DNA of 54,470 nucleotides, taken from positions 1 to 54,470 of the forward strand of contig CABYVA010000004.1 in NCBI GenBank assembly GCA_902522325.1, given 5' to 3'. This DNA is from an uncultured Pelagibacteraceae bacterium (lineage in GTDB: Bacteria; Pseudomonadota; Alphaproteobacteria; Pelagibacterales; Pelagibacteraceae). Shown here piece by piece: positions 16,538 to 25,669 of the stretch (position 1 is the first letter of the stretch; each line of letters begins with the position of its first letter). Both the position numbers and the translations under genes were made by a program. Below the pieces are notes generated by a model. That model was not told the origin of the DNA, searched no databases, and was given only the letters and a program-made list of their open reading frames with translations.

Positions 16538-17620
16538 TTACAAGATTCTTTTATATTCTTCAATTATTTTATTCCAATGAAATTTTTGCGAATTTTCTTT
16601 TGCTAACTTGCCGTACTCTTTATAGGTGTGATCTTTTAAAAGTTGATCGATTGAGGCATACACTTCTTCTAGATTATTTCCATCACATATAAGTCCAGTT
16701 TTATTGTGAATAATTGCATCAGAAGCTCCACCATCTTTACCTCCTATAGAAGGTACTCCATGTTGAGCAGCTTCAATAAAAGCAATTCCAAAACCTTCAA
16801 CTGATTTTTTATGTATAATAGAAGGCATAATAAAAATATTTGATTTTGCCACAAGAGCATTTTTCAAATTATTGCTAATATTTTTCACAAAAATTACTTG
16901 ATTATTTAAATTTAATTCGTCAACAAGTTTTTTAATATTATTTTCCTCTTCTCCGTATCCAACACACATATATATAATACTAGGGTATAGTTCCTTTAAA
17001 TTTCTGATAGCCATAATAACTTTTTCGTGATTTTTACGTTTATCAAATCTTGACACTGTTATTAATCTATTAGATTTTCCATTGAAAAGTTTTTCTGCCT
17101 GCTCTAGATCTTTTTTTGGTATTTCAGTAACTGGATCTATTCCAGGATTAATGACAATGATTTTTTTTTCATTAGCACCTAATTTAACTGCTAAATCTTT
17201 AGTATAATTTGAGTTAGAAACTACATAGTCAACTTTATTAAGAACTTTATTCACACGAGAATTCATTCTTGATCCTAGGGGATGATTAATTTCTTTTGAA
17301 TGTATTAAACAAATTTTTTTTTTATTAGATTTTATTAGTTCTAAACTTTTCCAGTGATCTGCAATTATACATTTAACATTTTTATTTTTTTTTAAATAAT
17401 CATTTATTAAATAAGATTTTCTTAATTTTCTAAAAAATTTAGCACCAGCAATACGTTCTATAGAAAAAGACACATTGTTATCAAACTGTTCATGTTGATC
17501 AGTGTAATCTGCAAAAACTTTAGTTAAATCTTCTCTCGATAAAGATTTTGCTAACCCGCCCATTAAATTTTGCATGCCACCAACTTCCGGAGGAAAAGAT
17601 CTTGTTATAATTAAATACAT
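16538..17620 (-). CDS. Family 4 glycosyltransferase
   Basis: The 360-residue GT-B protein opens with LIITRSFPPEVGGMQNLMGG, the classic acceptor-side start of GT4 enzymes. The donor-binding half shows VSRFDKRKNHEKVI (near residue 190) and the EX7E-type region KSVEGFGIAFIEAAQHG (near 268), where two glutamates contact the nucleotide sugar. It probably builds a surface glycan or glycolipid. The redoxin gene ends 4 nt upstream and the membrane gene starts 9 nt downstream. Confidence 0.88.
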   Translation of the reverse strand: MYLIITRSFPPEVGGMQNLMGGLAKSLSREDLTKVFADYTDQHEQFDNNVSFSIERIAGAKFFRKLRKSYLINDYLKKNKNVKCIIADHWKSLELIKSNKKKICLIHSKEINHPLGSRMNSRVNKVLNKVDYVVSNSNYTKDLAVKLGANEKKIIVINPGIDPVTEIPKKDLEQAEKLFNGKSNRLITVSRFDKRKNHEKVIMAIRNLKELYPSIIYMCVGYGEEENNIKKLVDELNLNNQVIFVKNISNNLKNALVAKSNIFIMPSIIHKKSVEGFGIAFIEAAQHGVPSIGGKDGGASDAIIHNKTGLICDGNNLEEVYASIDQLLKDHTYKEYGKLAKENSQKFHWNKIIEEYKRIL

Positions 17621-17624
17621 TTAT

Positions 17625-18179
17625 TTAATTCTTCCATTTTATATTACAGCCCATACTTGGAATTTGATTTTTTGGTCCATTTGTAGTTTCAGCAACTTGT
17701 TTCATTGCTTTATATAAATCACTATCACCGTTTGAAACTGGTTTTAAATCTTTTAATTCTTTTATTCTTCCTCTGTATTGGAGACCTAAGTTATTATTGT
17801 ATCCAAAAAAATCTGGAGTACAAACTGCACCATAATTCTTAGCAATTTCTTGAGTTTCATCAAAAAGATAAGGAAAATTAAAATTATGGTCTTGAGAAAA
17901 TTTGATCATATTATCAAAAGAGTCTTCAGGATAATTTTTTACATCATTTGAACAAATGGCAGCAGACTTTATCCCAAATGCTTCTAATTTTTTACAATCT
18001 TGAACTATATCTTTAATAACTGCCTTAACATAAGGACAATGATTGCAAATAAACATTATCAAAGTTCCATTTTTACCTTTTACGTCATCAAGCGAAATTA
18101 TTTTGTTATCTGTAGAATTTAACTTGAAGTTCTCTGCTTTTTTCCCAAAATCACATATTGGAGTTTTAGTTAATGCCAT
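17625..18179 (-). CDS. Thioredoxin-fold redoxin (AhpC/TSA-like)
   Basis: The 184-residue cytoplasmic protein has a CNHCPYV active-site stretch (Cys45 and Cys48), giving a CxxC motif in a thioredoxin fold with the peroxiredoxin-like extension. Similar proteins are annotated as thioredoxin-family or alkyl-hydroperoxide-reductase-like redoxins. The TPDFFGYN segment contains the cis-Pro loop. The substrate is unknown. It is divergent from the gamma carbonic anhydrase gene with 19 nt between starts. Confidence 0.8.
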   Translation of the reverse strand: MALTKTPICDFGKKAENFKLNSTDNKIISLDDVKGKNGTLIMFICNHCPYVKAVIKDIVQDCKKLEAFGIKSAAICSNDVKNYPEDSFDNMIKFSQDHNFNFPYLFDETQEIAKNYGAVCTPDFFGYNNNLGLQYRGRIKELKDLKPVSNGDSDLYKAMKQVAETTNGPKNQIPSMGCNIKWKN

Positions 18180-18198
18180 GTTAAGTATTATATAAAGT
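18180..18198. promoter_or_regulatory. 19-nt divergent spacer with overlapping -10 boxes
   Basis: The whole spacer is one near-palindromic AT block. TATTAT (18186-18191) faces the plus gene and TATAAT (18192-18187) faces the minus gene; each ends 7 nt from its ATG. Both mRNAs would thus be leaderless or nearly so, and only one promoter could be occupied at a time. No convincing -35 is seen on either side. Confidence 0.35.
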
Positions 18199-18711
18199 AT
18201 GTTTTACGATTTGGAAAATAAAAAACCAAAAAATTCAGGCGAAAATTGGGTAGCGCCAAATGCTACAGTTATTGGTGATGTTACTTTAGAAAAAAATTCA
18301 AGTATTTGGTTTAATGCAACCCTTAGAGGAGATATTGAAAATATTTATGTTGGAGAAGGTTCAAATGTTCAAGATGGAAGTGTATTACATACAGATCCCG
18401 GCTATCCATTAAAGATTGGAAAAAATGTTACCGTAGGGCACATGGTTATGCTTCATGGATGTACGATAGGGGATAACAGCTTGATTGGAATAGGAGCTGT
18501 AATTTTAAATAATGCAAAGATTGGAAAAAATTGCATCATAGGGGCAAAAGCTTTAATAACAGAGAATAAAGAGATACCAGATAACTCATTAGTAATTGGT
18601 TCACCAGGAAAAGTTGTAAGAGAAGTTACAGAAGAAGAAAAAAAAGCAGTGTTTGAAAACACTAAACATTATCAAGATAATTGGAAAAAATATTCAAAAT
18701 CTATATTCTAA
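18199..18711 (+). CDS. Gamma-class carbonic anhydrase-like hexapeptide protein
   Basis: The 170-residue left-handed beta-helix protein is of the YrdA/PaaY type. The three zinc-ligand histidines are present as His64 (SVLHTD), His81 (VGHMV) and His86 (MLHGC). Hexapeptide repeats run from about residue 20 to 130 and a C-terminal helix follows. The natural role of this group is uncertain; some members bind Zn or Fe and have weak carbonic anhydrase activity. The 37-nt spacer to the convergent DUF805 gene has no stable hairpin. Confidence 0.87.
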   Translation: MFYDLENKKPKNSGENWVAPNATVIGDVTLEKNSSIWFNATLRGDIENIYVGEGSNVQDGSVLHTDPGYPLKIGKNVTVGHMVMLHGCTIGDNSLIGIGAVILNNAKIGKNCIIGAKALITENKEIPDNSLVIGSPGKVVREVTEEEKKAVFENTKHYQDNWKKYSKSIF

Positions 18712-18748
18712 AAAAAATGAAAAAAATAATTTTATTAACTTAATAATT

Positions 18749-19090
18749 CTATCTTTTTAATTTTATTGGAGGTCCATATTTATTTTTCTTTTTTTGTCCC
18801 TCAGTTGCACACCAAATTACAATTACAATCCATCCGATTAATGGAATAATTTGAATTAATTGTAACCAACCTGATTTATCAAGATCATGCAATCTTCTTG
18901 CACATACTGCTATTCCAGGAAGAAACAGACCTAGACCTATTACAATTTCAATTACTGGACCTAAAGCAAAACCTATGATCCAACAAATCATTACAAATAA
19001 TACAAACCACCAATATTCTGATCTTGATGCTCTTCCTTTAAATTCAGCATATTTATAAAAACAGGTTTCGATGGATTTTAAAAAAGTCAT
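18749..19090 (-). CDS. DUF805 membrane protein
   Basis: The 113-residue protein matches DUF805: the N-terminal YKYAEFKGRASRSEYWWF, then hydrophobic segments, the conserved CARRLHDLDKSGW loop (near residue 62) and a final membrane helix. Function is unknown; members are small inner-membrane proteins. It is the last gene of the minus run dehydrogenase, flavin-binding protein, DUF805. Confidence 0.85.
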   Translation of the reverse strand: MTFLKSIETCFYKYAEFKGRASRSEYWWFVLFVMICWIIGFALGPVIEIVIGLGLFLPGIAVCARRLHDLDKSGWLQLIQIIPLIGWIVIVIWCATEGQKKKNKYGPPIKLKR

Positions 19091-19108
19091 AAAAATTTAT
19101 ACCCTATT

Positions 19109-19708
19109 CTATGGAACTAACCAAGCAATTTTGTTTGTTTCTAAATCAAACTTAGCTCTTCTATGTCCTTTTGCTGCAAGATATAACCATTCAATAGATT
19201 TGATTTCACATTTAATAACAGTAAAGTTTTTATAACCTTCTTCACTTTGCTCCATAGTATAATCAAAATCCTCTAATTTAGATATCATACCAGATGTCGG
19301 ATTATCTGAAGTAGTTCCAGGAGGACTATCAGTTAAATAGCATCGTCTACTTATATGTTGAGTTTTTTTCCATGACTCTTCTGTTGTAGAGTTTTGATTA
19401 TTTATCTCACACTCAACTTTAACTCTTAATTGGATCTTTTCTTCTTTATCATAGAAAAGTAAAGAAGCTTTCTTATTCTTTTTAAGAATATCTACTTTTG
19501 GAGATCGAAAATCAGTGTGAAATTGTAATAAGTTATTTACTCTATCTGACTTTCTTAAAACAACTATTCTTCCATCGATCTCATCTTGGTGCCCACATAT
19601 AAAGACTGGAATTCTAAATGGTGAAGCTCTGTTAGTCACAGCATCGTTTAACATAGACCAATACTTATTTTGAATTTCTTTAAAATTTTCATAGTATGCT
19701 GGAGGCAT
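19109..19708 (-). CDS. Pyridoxamine 5'-phosphate oxidase-like FMN-binding protein
   Basis: The 199-residue split-barrel protein resembles the Alr4036/pyridox_oxase_2 group. The core RIVVLRKSDRVNN followed by FHTDFRSPKV and the C-terminal SIEWLYLAAKGHRRAKF are the FMN-contact segments of this group. It may be a flavin reductase or oxidase of unknown substrate rather than genuine PdxH, since the PdxH-specific C-terminal Arg-Pro-rich motif is not seen. It starts 6 nt after the dehydrogenase stop. Confidence 0.75.
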   Translation of the reverse strand: MPPAYYENFKEIQNKYWSMLNDAVTNRASPFRIPVFICGHQDEIDGRIVVLRKSDRVNNLLQFHTDFRSPKVDILKKNKKASLLFYDKEEKIQLRVKVECEINNQNSTTEESWKKTQHISRRCYLTDSPPGTTSDNPTSGMISKLEDFDYTMEQSEEGYKNFTVIKCEIKSIEWLYLAAKGHRRAKFDLETNKIAWLVP

Positions 19709-19714
19709 ACAGTA

Positions 19715-20584
19715 TTACTTTCTAAATCTTCTGATTAAGCTGGATGTGTCCCATCTATTTCCGCCCATATTTTGGACCTCAGCATAATATTTATCTACAA
19801 CTTCTGTTATTGGTAATAATGAACCATTGTTTTTAGCTTCATCCATTGCAATTTTTAAATCTTTTCTCATCCAATCCACAGCAAATCCAAATTCAAATTT
19901 ATCATCAATCATTGTTTTATATCTATTTTCCATTTGCCATGATTGAGCTGCACCTTTCGAAATTACCTCAATTACATCTTCCATATTTAAACCAGCTTTC
20001 ATTCCAAAGTTTATTGCTTCAGATAATGCCTGAACTAGTCCACCAATACAAATTTGATTAACCATTTTTGCAAGCTGACCACTGCCAGCTTTTCCAAGAA
20101 GTTTCATTTTTTTACTGTAACAATCAATTTTGTCCTTAGCTTTGTCAAAGTCTGTTTGATCTCCACCAATCATTACCGTTAGTGCCCCATTTTCTGCGCC
20201 TGCCTGACCTCCTGATACTGGCGCATCCAATGCACCAAAACCTTTTTTTTTCGCGAAATCATAAATTTCTCTTGCAATAGTGGCTGAAGCTGTAGTGTTA
20301 TCAATATAAACAGCACCTTTTTTAATTGTTTTAAAAATTCCTCTTTCCCCAAAAGTTACTTCTCTTAAATCATTATCGTTTCCGACACATGTAAATATAA
20401 AATCAGCACCCGCAGCAGCTTTTGCAGGTGTGTCAGCCTTAGTACCTTTGTGTTCAGAAATCCATTTATCAGCTTTTGATGCCGTTCTGTTAAAAACAGT
20501 TACATTGTGCCCACCTTTTGATATATAACCAGCCATTGGATAACCCATTACACCAAGACCGATGAAAGCAACATTACAAGTCAT
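19715..20584 (-). CDS. 3-hydroxyisobutyrate / tartronate-semialdehyde reductase family dehydrogenase
   Basis: The 289-residue beta-hydroxyacid dehydrogenase has the N-terminal Rossmann motif FIGLGVMGYPMAG (6-18), the substrate motif DAPVSGGQAGAENG (near 118) and the catalytic Lys in GQLAKMVNQ (near 168-176). The family covers 3-hydroxyisobutyrate dehydrogenase, GarR and related NAD(P) enzymes; the exact substrate cannot be chosen from sequence. Only 8 nt separate its start from that of the divergent MFS gene, so the transporter may carry a related acid. Confidence 0.87.
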   Translation of the reverse strand: MTCNVAFIGLGVMGYPMAGYISKGGHNVTVFNRTASKADKWISEHKGTKADTPAKAAAGADFIFTCVGNDNDLREVTFGERGIFKTIKKGAVYIDNTTASATIAREIYDFAKKKGFGALDAPVSGGQAGAENGALTVMIGGDQTDFDKAKDKIDCYSKKMKLLGKAGSGQLAKMVNQICIGGLVQALSEAINFGMKAGLNMEDVIEVISKGAAQSWQMENRYKTMIDDKFEFGFAVDWMRKDLKIAMDEAKNNGSLLPITEVVDKYYAEVQNMGGNRWDTSSLIRRFRK

Positions 20585-20592
20585 AATAAAGT

Positions 20593-21801
20593 ATGTTTAA
20601 AAATTTAAGTTTAAAAGTAATTATTTTTGGTTTCATATTTACATTTTTTTCAAGCTTTGGACAGAGTTTTTTTTTAGGATTGTTTAATTCTAGTATCAGA
20701 AACGAGTTATCAATAACACATGGACAATTTGGCACAATATATGCCTCTGCTACTTTACTAAGTAGTATTTTTTTAATTTGGTTAGGAAAAAAAATTGACG
20801 ATATTAATATTTTTAAATTTGCATCGTTTGTAATTTTATTATTATCTTTTTCATGCTTCTTTTTTTCTAAAATTTCGTCAATATTAATTCTATTTATAGC
20901 AATATTTCTCATGCGATTCTCTGGTCAAGGAATGATGTCTCATACTGCAACAACGACAATTTCAAGATACTTTACTAAATCAAGAGGCAAAGCACTTAGC
21001 ACTGGATGGTTTGGATTATCAACTGCTGAATTTATTTTACCAGTATTAATTATTTATCTTTTAACTATTTATAATTGGAAAAATATTTGGATAATAATAT
21101 CAGGGGTAGTAATAATTTTTTTACCAATAGCTTCCTACTTATTAATAAAAAATCTTAATTTCGACTCTCGAGAAGTTACAAATGATGATAATCATAATGA
21201 CGAAAGTATTAAACAGTGGAAAAGAATGGAAGTCATCAAAGACTATAGATTTTATATTGTCTGCGCCAATATGTTAGCAATGCCTTGGATAGCAACGGGA
21301 GTATTCGTTTATCAATCTTTTATATTAGAACAAAAAAATTGGGGTCCATACGTTATTGCTCAATCGTTTATGACTTATTCCATTCTTTCAGTAATAACTT
21401 TATTTGTTGCTGGTTATTTAATTGATAAATTTACCAGCAAAAAATTATTAATTTATATGAATATTCCACTGTTATTAGCTGCGGGAGTATTATTTTATTT
21501 TAAAAGTCCAATCTCGTCATTTGTATTTCTGGGTTTAATAGGTATTTCAAATGGTTTTGCTAACGTTTTAGGATCTTCAACTTGGGCTGAAATTTATGGG
21601 GTAAAATACATAGGCTCAATCAAAGCGCTCACGACAGCATTAATGGTTTTTGCTACAGCTTTTGGAACAGCGATGTTTGGTTTTTTAATAGATATTGGTT
21701 TTTCGATAGAACAAATATCAATAATTTCAATTTTGTATATTTCTGCATCTTTAATTTTGCTTTTTGTTATTAGAAATAAATTAAATCCTATAATAGAGTA
21801 A
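20593..21801 (+). CDS. Major facilitator superfamily transporter
   Basis: The 402-residue protein has about 12 hydrophobic segments, with a hydrophilic central loop near residue 195 (VTNDDNHNDES). GKALSTGWFGLS (near 136) resembles the MFS loop of monocarboxylate/oxalate-formate-type carriers. It is divergent from a beta-hydroxyacid dehydrogenase with an 8-nt spacer. Uptake of a small organic acid is plausible from that context, but the direction and substrate are not shown. Confidence 0.82.
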   Translation: MFKNLSLKVIIFGFIFTFFSSFGQSFFLGLFNSSIRNELSITHGQFGTIYASATLLSSIFLIWLGKKIDDINIFKFASFVILLLSFSCFFFSKISSILILFIAIFLMRFSGQGMMSHTATTTISRYFTKSRGKALSTGWFGLSTAEFILPVLIIYLLTIYNWKNIWIIISGVVIIFLPIASYLLIKNLNFDSREVTNDDNHNDESIKQWKRMEVIKDYRFYIVCANMLAMPWIATGVFVYQSFILEQKNWGPYVIAQSFMTYSILSVITLFVAGYLIDKFTSKKLLIYMNIPLLLAAGVLFYFKSPISSFVFLGLIGISNGFANVLGSSTWAEIYGVKYIGSIKALTTALMVFATAFGTAMFGFLIDIGFSIEQISIISILYISASLILLFVIRNKLNPIIE

Positions 21802-21808
21802 AAATTCC

Positions 21809-21835
21809 TTGATTTTGTGAAGTTCAAAGTATATT
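21809..21835 (+). promoter_or_regulatory. Candidate rpoZ promoter
   Basis: TTGATT (21809-21814) is followed by TATATT (21830-21835) with a 15-nt spacer, somewhat short for sigma70. Transcription would start about 3 nt before the rpoZ ATG at 21845. No ribosome-binding site is visible, consistent with a nearly leaderless mRNA. Confidence 0.3.
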
Positions 21836-21844
21836 AAATTGCGC

Positions 21845-22339
21845 ATGGCAAGAGTTACAGTTGAAGATTGTGTAGATAAAGTAGATAGTCCTTATGAACT
21901 AGTTTTAGTTGCTAAAGAAAGAGCAACTCAATTAAATTCAGGCATAGAACCAAATGTAGAAAAAGATAATGACAAAAATACTGTCATTTCATTAAGAGAA
22001 ATTGCCGAAGAAAAGATAAAAGTTTCAGATTTAACCGAAAGTGCAATTTACAAATTAAGAAAACATGTAGAACAAGTGGAAGATGGTTTAGAAGACGACG
22101 AAGAAATCGGAGATGATTTCGAAAACTTGTACAGAGGAGAAATATCTAAAAGTGGGAATCCTATTTTGCCATCAAAAAGAGCCAGAAAAGTTCCAGAAAA
22201 AAATCAAGCAATTTCAGAAGAAATCAAACAAGAAACTACAACTACTCAACCTGAAATAACAACAGAAAATACTGAAGATGTCTCAATAGAAGATCTTAAA
22301 GAAAAAGAAAGTTTAGAAAACGATAAGGTTGAAGAGTAA
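21845..22339 (+). CDS. rpoZ: RNA polymerase omega subunit
   Basis: I use the ATG at 21845 rather than the TTG two codons earlier, because omega proteins begin MARVTVEDC. The 164-residue protein has the conserved N-terminal helices ([18 protein letters not shown]) that clasp the beta-prime C-terminus, and the VSLREIA-like segment [12 protein letters not shown]. The C-terminal half (from about residue 80) is a low-complexity acidic tail rich in Glu and Thr. It is followed by dusA after 29 nt. Confidence 0.9.
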   Translation: MARVTVEDCVDKVDSPYELVLVAKERATQLNSGIEPNVEKDNDKNTVISLREIAEEKIKVSDLTESAIYKLRKHVEQVEDGLEDDEEIGDDFENLYRGEISKSGNPILPSKRARKVPEKNQAISEEIKQETTTTQPEITTENTEDVSIEDLKEKESLENDKVEE

Positions 22340-22368
22340 AATTCTAAAAAAATAATATAAAGATAGTA

Positions 22369-23361
22369 ATGAACAGGAAAGTTTCAGTTGCTCCAATGAT
22401 GGATTGTACAGATCGTCATGAGAGATATTTTTTGAGATTAATAAGCAAGAATGTACTTTTATATACTGAGATGATTGTCTCGGAAGCAATAGATAGAGGA
22501 GACAAAAAAAAACTTTTATCATTTAATTTAAATGAAAAACCAGTTGCACTTCAACTAGGAGGTTCTTCGCCGAAATTATTAGCTAAAGCATCTAAAATTG
22601 GAGAAGACTTTGGATACGATGAGATTAATTTAAATTTAGGCTGTCCAAGTAAAAAAGTACAAAAAAATAAATTTGGTGCGTGTTTAATTAAAGAACCAAA
22701 GCTTGTAGCTGAATGTCTCAATGAAATGCAGTCAAAAACTAAATTACCAGTCACTGTTAAAACAAGAATTGGATATGATGATGTAGATTATTACGAAAAT
22801 CTTTATAAATTTATAAGCTTGTTAAAATCCACAGGAGTTAAAACTTTTATAATCCATGCAAGAAAAGCAATTTTAGGAGGTCTTACTCCTAAACAAAATC
22901 TAAACATTCCACCATTGAAATATGAAATGGTTTATAAATTGAAAAAAGATTTTCAAGATTTAGAAATAATAATTAATGGAGGAATAACCTCAACTAATGA
23001 AATTAAAAATCATTTAATGAAAGTTGATGGTACTATGATTGGAAGATCTATTTATCAGTCTCCTTACATGTTAGCAAATATTGAAAAAGAAATTTTTAAT
23101 AATGACAATATTTTAAGTAGAGAAGAGGTAATTAAAAATTTAATATTTTATTTAAAAGATGAGGTAAAAAAAGGAACAAGAATTAACCAAATTATGAGGC
23201 ATACTCTTGGATTATTTCATGGGCAAACTGGTTCTAGTTTTTGGAAAAAATATTTAAGCGACAATATGTGTGTAAGAAATGCTGACGTGCAAAAAATTGA
23301 CCATATAATGGATAAGGTAAAATTAGCACCTCAAGCACATGCTGTAGGTCAAATTGATTAG
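22369..23361 (+). CDS. dusA: tRNA-dihydrouridine synthase A
   Basis: The 330-residue FMN enzyme reduces uridine in the D-loop of tRNA. It opens with VAPMMDCTDRHERYFLR, the DusA-type start; NLNLGCPSKKVQKNKFGACL (near 86-105) carries the catalytic Cys. HARKAILGGLTPKQN (near 164) and INGGI (near 204) are further family hallmarks. The length matches DusA rather than the DusB/NifR3 type. The TauE-like gene overlaps its end by 8 nt. Confidence 0.92.
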   Translation: MNRKVSVAPMMDCTDRHERYFLRLISKNVLLYTEMIVSEAIDRGDKKKLLSFNLNEKPVALQLGGSSPKLLAKASKIGEDFGYDEINLNLGCPSKKVQKNKFGACLIKEPKLVAECLNEMQSKTKLPVTVKTRIGYDDVDYYENLYKFISLLKSTGVKTFIIHARKAILGGLTPKQNLNIPPLKYEMVYKLKKDFQDLEIIINGGITSTNEIKNHLMKVDGTMIGRSIYQSPYMLANIEKEIFNNDNILSREEVIKNLIFYLKDEVKKGTRINQIMRHTLGLFHGQTGSSFWKKYLSDNMCVRNADVQKIDHIMDKVKLAPQAHAVGQID

Positions 23362-24187
23362 TTCAATTTTATCAAACGAATATATTTTCTTTATATTTTT
23401 AATGGTAATTACAGCTTTTCCAGTTGGTTTTTTTGCGGGTTTATTTGGGATAGGCGGGGGACTTATCACGGTTCCTTTTTTATTTTTTATATTCGAAAGT
23501 TTAAATGTTAATCCTGACTATTTAATGCATTTAGCTGTTGGGACATCATTTTCTATAATTATCCCAACTTCATTTGTTTCAGTATTAACTCACAAAAAAC
23601 ATCAATCTGTAGATATAAACATTATAAAAAGTTATGGCTTTTTCGTAATAGTTGGAGTTTCATCAGGAACATTATTTGCTGCTTTGTTAAAAACTAAAGC
23701 TCTTCTTATTTTTTTTACAATAGTAGTTTATTTTTTAGGAGCCTATCTTTTAAACTTTAAGGAAAAGGCTGAAAACTTAAAAGCAAATTTTAATTTATTT
23801 CCAAGAGTGATTTTTGGCTTCATATCAGGTTTTATATCGGCGCCTATGGGAATTGGAGGTGCAGTTATGAATGTGCCTATTTTGAGATATTTTGGTTACT
23901 CAATAAACAAAGCTATTGGAAGTGCAGCAGCCATTGGGTTTATTATAGCATTGTTTGGAGCTATTGGTTTTTTAATAACTGGTTCATTTTTAAAAGTAAA
24001 TTTACCTTTTAGTGTTGGATTTATAAATATTCCAGCATTTTTGATATTTATACCAATAACTATGCTTATGGCACGTGTTGGGGCTAATACAGTTCATAAA
24101 ATAGACAAATCAATAATTCAAAATTTGTTTGGAATATTTTTATATGTTGTTGGAACTATTTTTTTATATAGATATCTTTCTTTATAA
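23354..24187 (+). CDS. TauE/SafE family anion permease
   Basis: The proposed start is TTG at 23354 inside the dusA end, with AGG five nt upstream; a later ATG at 23402 would remove part of the first membrane helix. The 277-residue protein has about eight hydrophobic segments and two repeats of the family motif, GLFGIGGGLITVPF (near 30) and APMGIGGAVMNVPI (near 158). Family members export sulfite or sulfoacetate or transport other small anions. It abuts the convergent phosphohexomutase gene with no spacer. Confidence 0.85.
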   Translation: MISSILSNEYIFFIFLMVITAFPVGFFAGLFGIGGGLITVPFLFFIFESLNVNPDYLMHLAVGTSFSIIIPTSFVSVLTHKKHQSVDINIIKSYGFFVIVGVSSGTLFAALLKTKALLIFFTIVVYFLGAYLLNFKEKAENLKANFNLFPRVIFGFISGFISAPMGIGGAVMNVPILRYFGYSINKAIGSAAAIGFIIALFGAIGFLITGSFLKVNLPFSVGFINIPAFLIFIPITMLMARVGANTVHKIDKSIIQNLFGIFLYVVGTIFLYRYLSL

Positions 24188-25642
24188 TTAAATTTTTTGA
24201 TCGTATTCGCCAACTTTTCCTGTCTTTTGAAGAAGATCGTCAATAAAATTGAATATATTTTTTTTTCTTTTTTCAGATGTGGGACTTTCTGTAACTATAA
24301 CTAAAGAAGGTTTATTTGATGAAGCTCTAATTAATCCCCAAGAACCATCATTAAATATAAATCTTACACCGTTTACAGTTAATACTTCGATAATTTCTTG
24401 ATCATCTATTTTTATTTTATTATCTTTAATTTTTTGAATTTGTTTAACTAATTCATCAACAACTTTATATTTTTCATCATCTTTACAAAAAGGTGCCATA
24501 GTTGGTGATTGAAAAGTATTAGGTAAATCTTTTATTATTTCACTCATTTTTTTATTTTTACGATTTAGCAAGTGACAAACTTGTATTGCAGAATTAATCC
24601 CATCGTCATATCCATATCCTAATGGAGTATTAAAAAAGAAATGTCCACTTTTTTCAAATCCAGCAAGTGCTTTTTCAATATTTACTTTTCTTTTAATATG
24701 AGAGTGGCCTGTTTTCCAATAAATTGTCTTACATTTGTTTTCATTCAAAATTTTATCAGTTTTAAATAATCCGGTAGATTTTACATCTACAACAAATTTC
24801 GAGCCTTTATGTTCTGATGATAAATTTCTAGCTATTAACAAACCTATTTTATCAGAAAATATTTCATTACCTTCGTTATCAATAACACCACAACGATCAC
24901 CATCACCATCAAAACCAAATCCAACATCGGCATTGTTTTCTTTAACAGCTTTACTTATAGCATGAAGCATTTCCATATCTTCAGGATTTGGATTATATTT
25001 AGGAAAATTCCAATCTAAGTTACAATCTAATTCTACAACTTCACAACCTATTCCTCTTAATATATCTGGCGCAAATATGCCAGCCGTTCCATTTCCACAC
25101 GCAACAACAGCTTTAATTTTTTTTTTTATTTTATTTTTATTTATTAAATCGTCTTTGTAAACTTTTTGAAAATTTTCTATTTGTCTTTCATTACCTTCAC
25201 CTTTTATAAACTTTTGATTTAAGGTTATATCTTTTAATTCTTTCATTTCTTCAGGAGCATGAGTTAAACCTTTTTTAATTCCCATTTTAACCCCAGTCCA
25301 ACCATTTTCATTATGACTTGCAGTAACCATCGCAACTGCATCTGATTTTAAATTGAATTGTGCAAAATAAACCATAGGTGATAAAGACAAACCTATGTCC
25401 TCGACATAGCACCCTGATTCAATCAAACCTTTTTTTAAACTAGCTTTAATTTCTTCACTGTATGATCGATAATCATGCCCAACAATTACTCTAGGGCTTT
25501 TTTTTTGAGAGTGTTTGATTATTTGTGTTCCAAAACCTCTTCCAAGGTTTTCAATACCTAAGTTATTTATATCTTTATTATATAACCATCTTGCATCATA
25601 TTCTCTAAATCCAAGCGGGTTAATTATTATTTCTTTAGACAT
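24188..25642 (-). CDS. Phosphomannomutase/phosphoglucomutase
   Basis: The 484-residue alpha-D-phosphohexomutase resembles AlgC/ManB. The phosphoserine loop is VTASHNENGWTG (near residue 110), the Mg loop is GFDGDGDRCG (near 243), the sugar loop is GFEKSGH (near 330), and the phosphate-binding RASSNKPSL lies near 440. It interconverts hexose 6- and 1-phosphates to supply GDP- or UDP-sugars. It is the third gene of a minus run with a GT17 and a Gfo/Idh oxidoreductase, which points to surface glycan synthesis. A phosphoglucosamine mutase role is less likely because the active-site serine context is of the AlgC type. Confidence 0.88.
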   Translation of the reverse strand: MSKEIIINPLGFREYDARWLYNKDINNLGIENLGRGFGTQIIKHSQKKSPRVIVGHDYRSYSEEIKASLKKGLIESGCYVEDIGLSLSPMVYFAQFNLKSDAVAMVTASHNENGWTGVKMGIKKGLTHAPEEMKELKDITLNQKFIKGEGNERQIENFQKVYKDDLINKNKIKKKIKAVVACGNGTAGIFAPDILRGIGCEVVELDCNLDWNFPKYNPNPEDMEMLHAISKAVKENNADVGFGFDGDGDRCGVIDNEGNEIFSDKIGLLIARNLSSEHKGSKFVVDVKSTGLFKTDKILNENKCKTIYWKTGHSHIKRKVNIEKALAGFEKSGHFFFNTPLGYGYDDGINSAIQVCHLLNRKNKKMSEIIKDLPNTFQSPTMAPFCKDDEKYKVVDELVKQIQKIKDNKIKIDDQEIIEVLTVNGVRFIFNDGSWGLIRASSNKPSLVIVTESPTSEKRKKNIFNFIDDLLQKTGKVGEYDQKI

Positions 25643-25669
25643 TTTTCTTAAATATTTTAAAAAGTTTTA

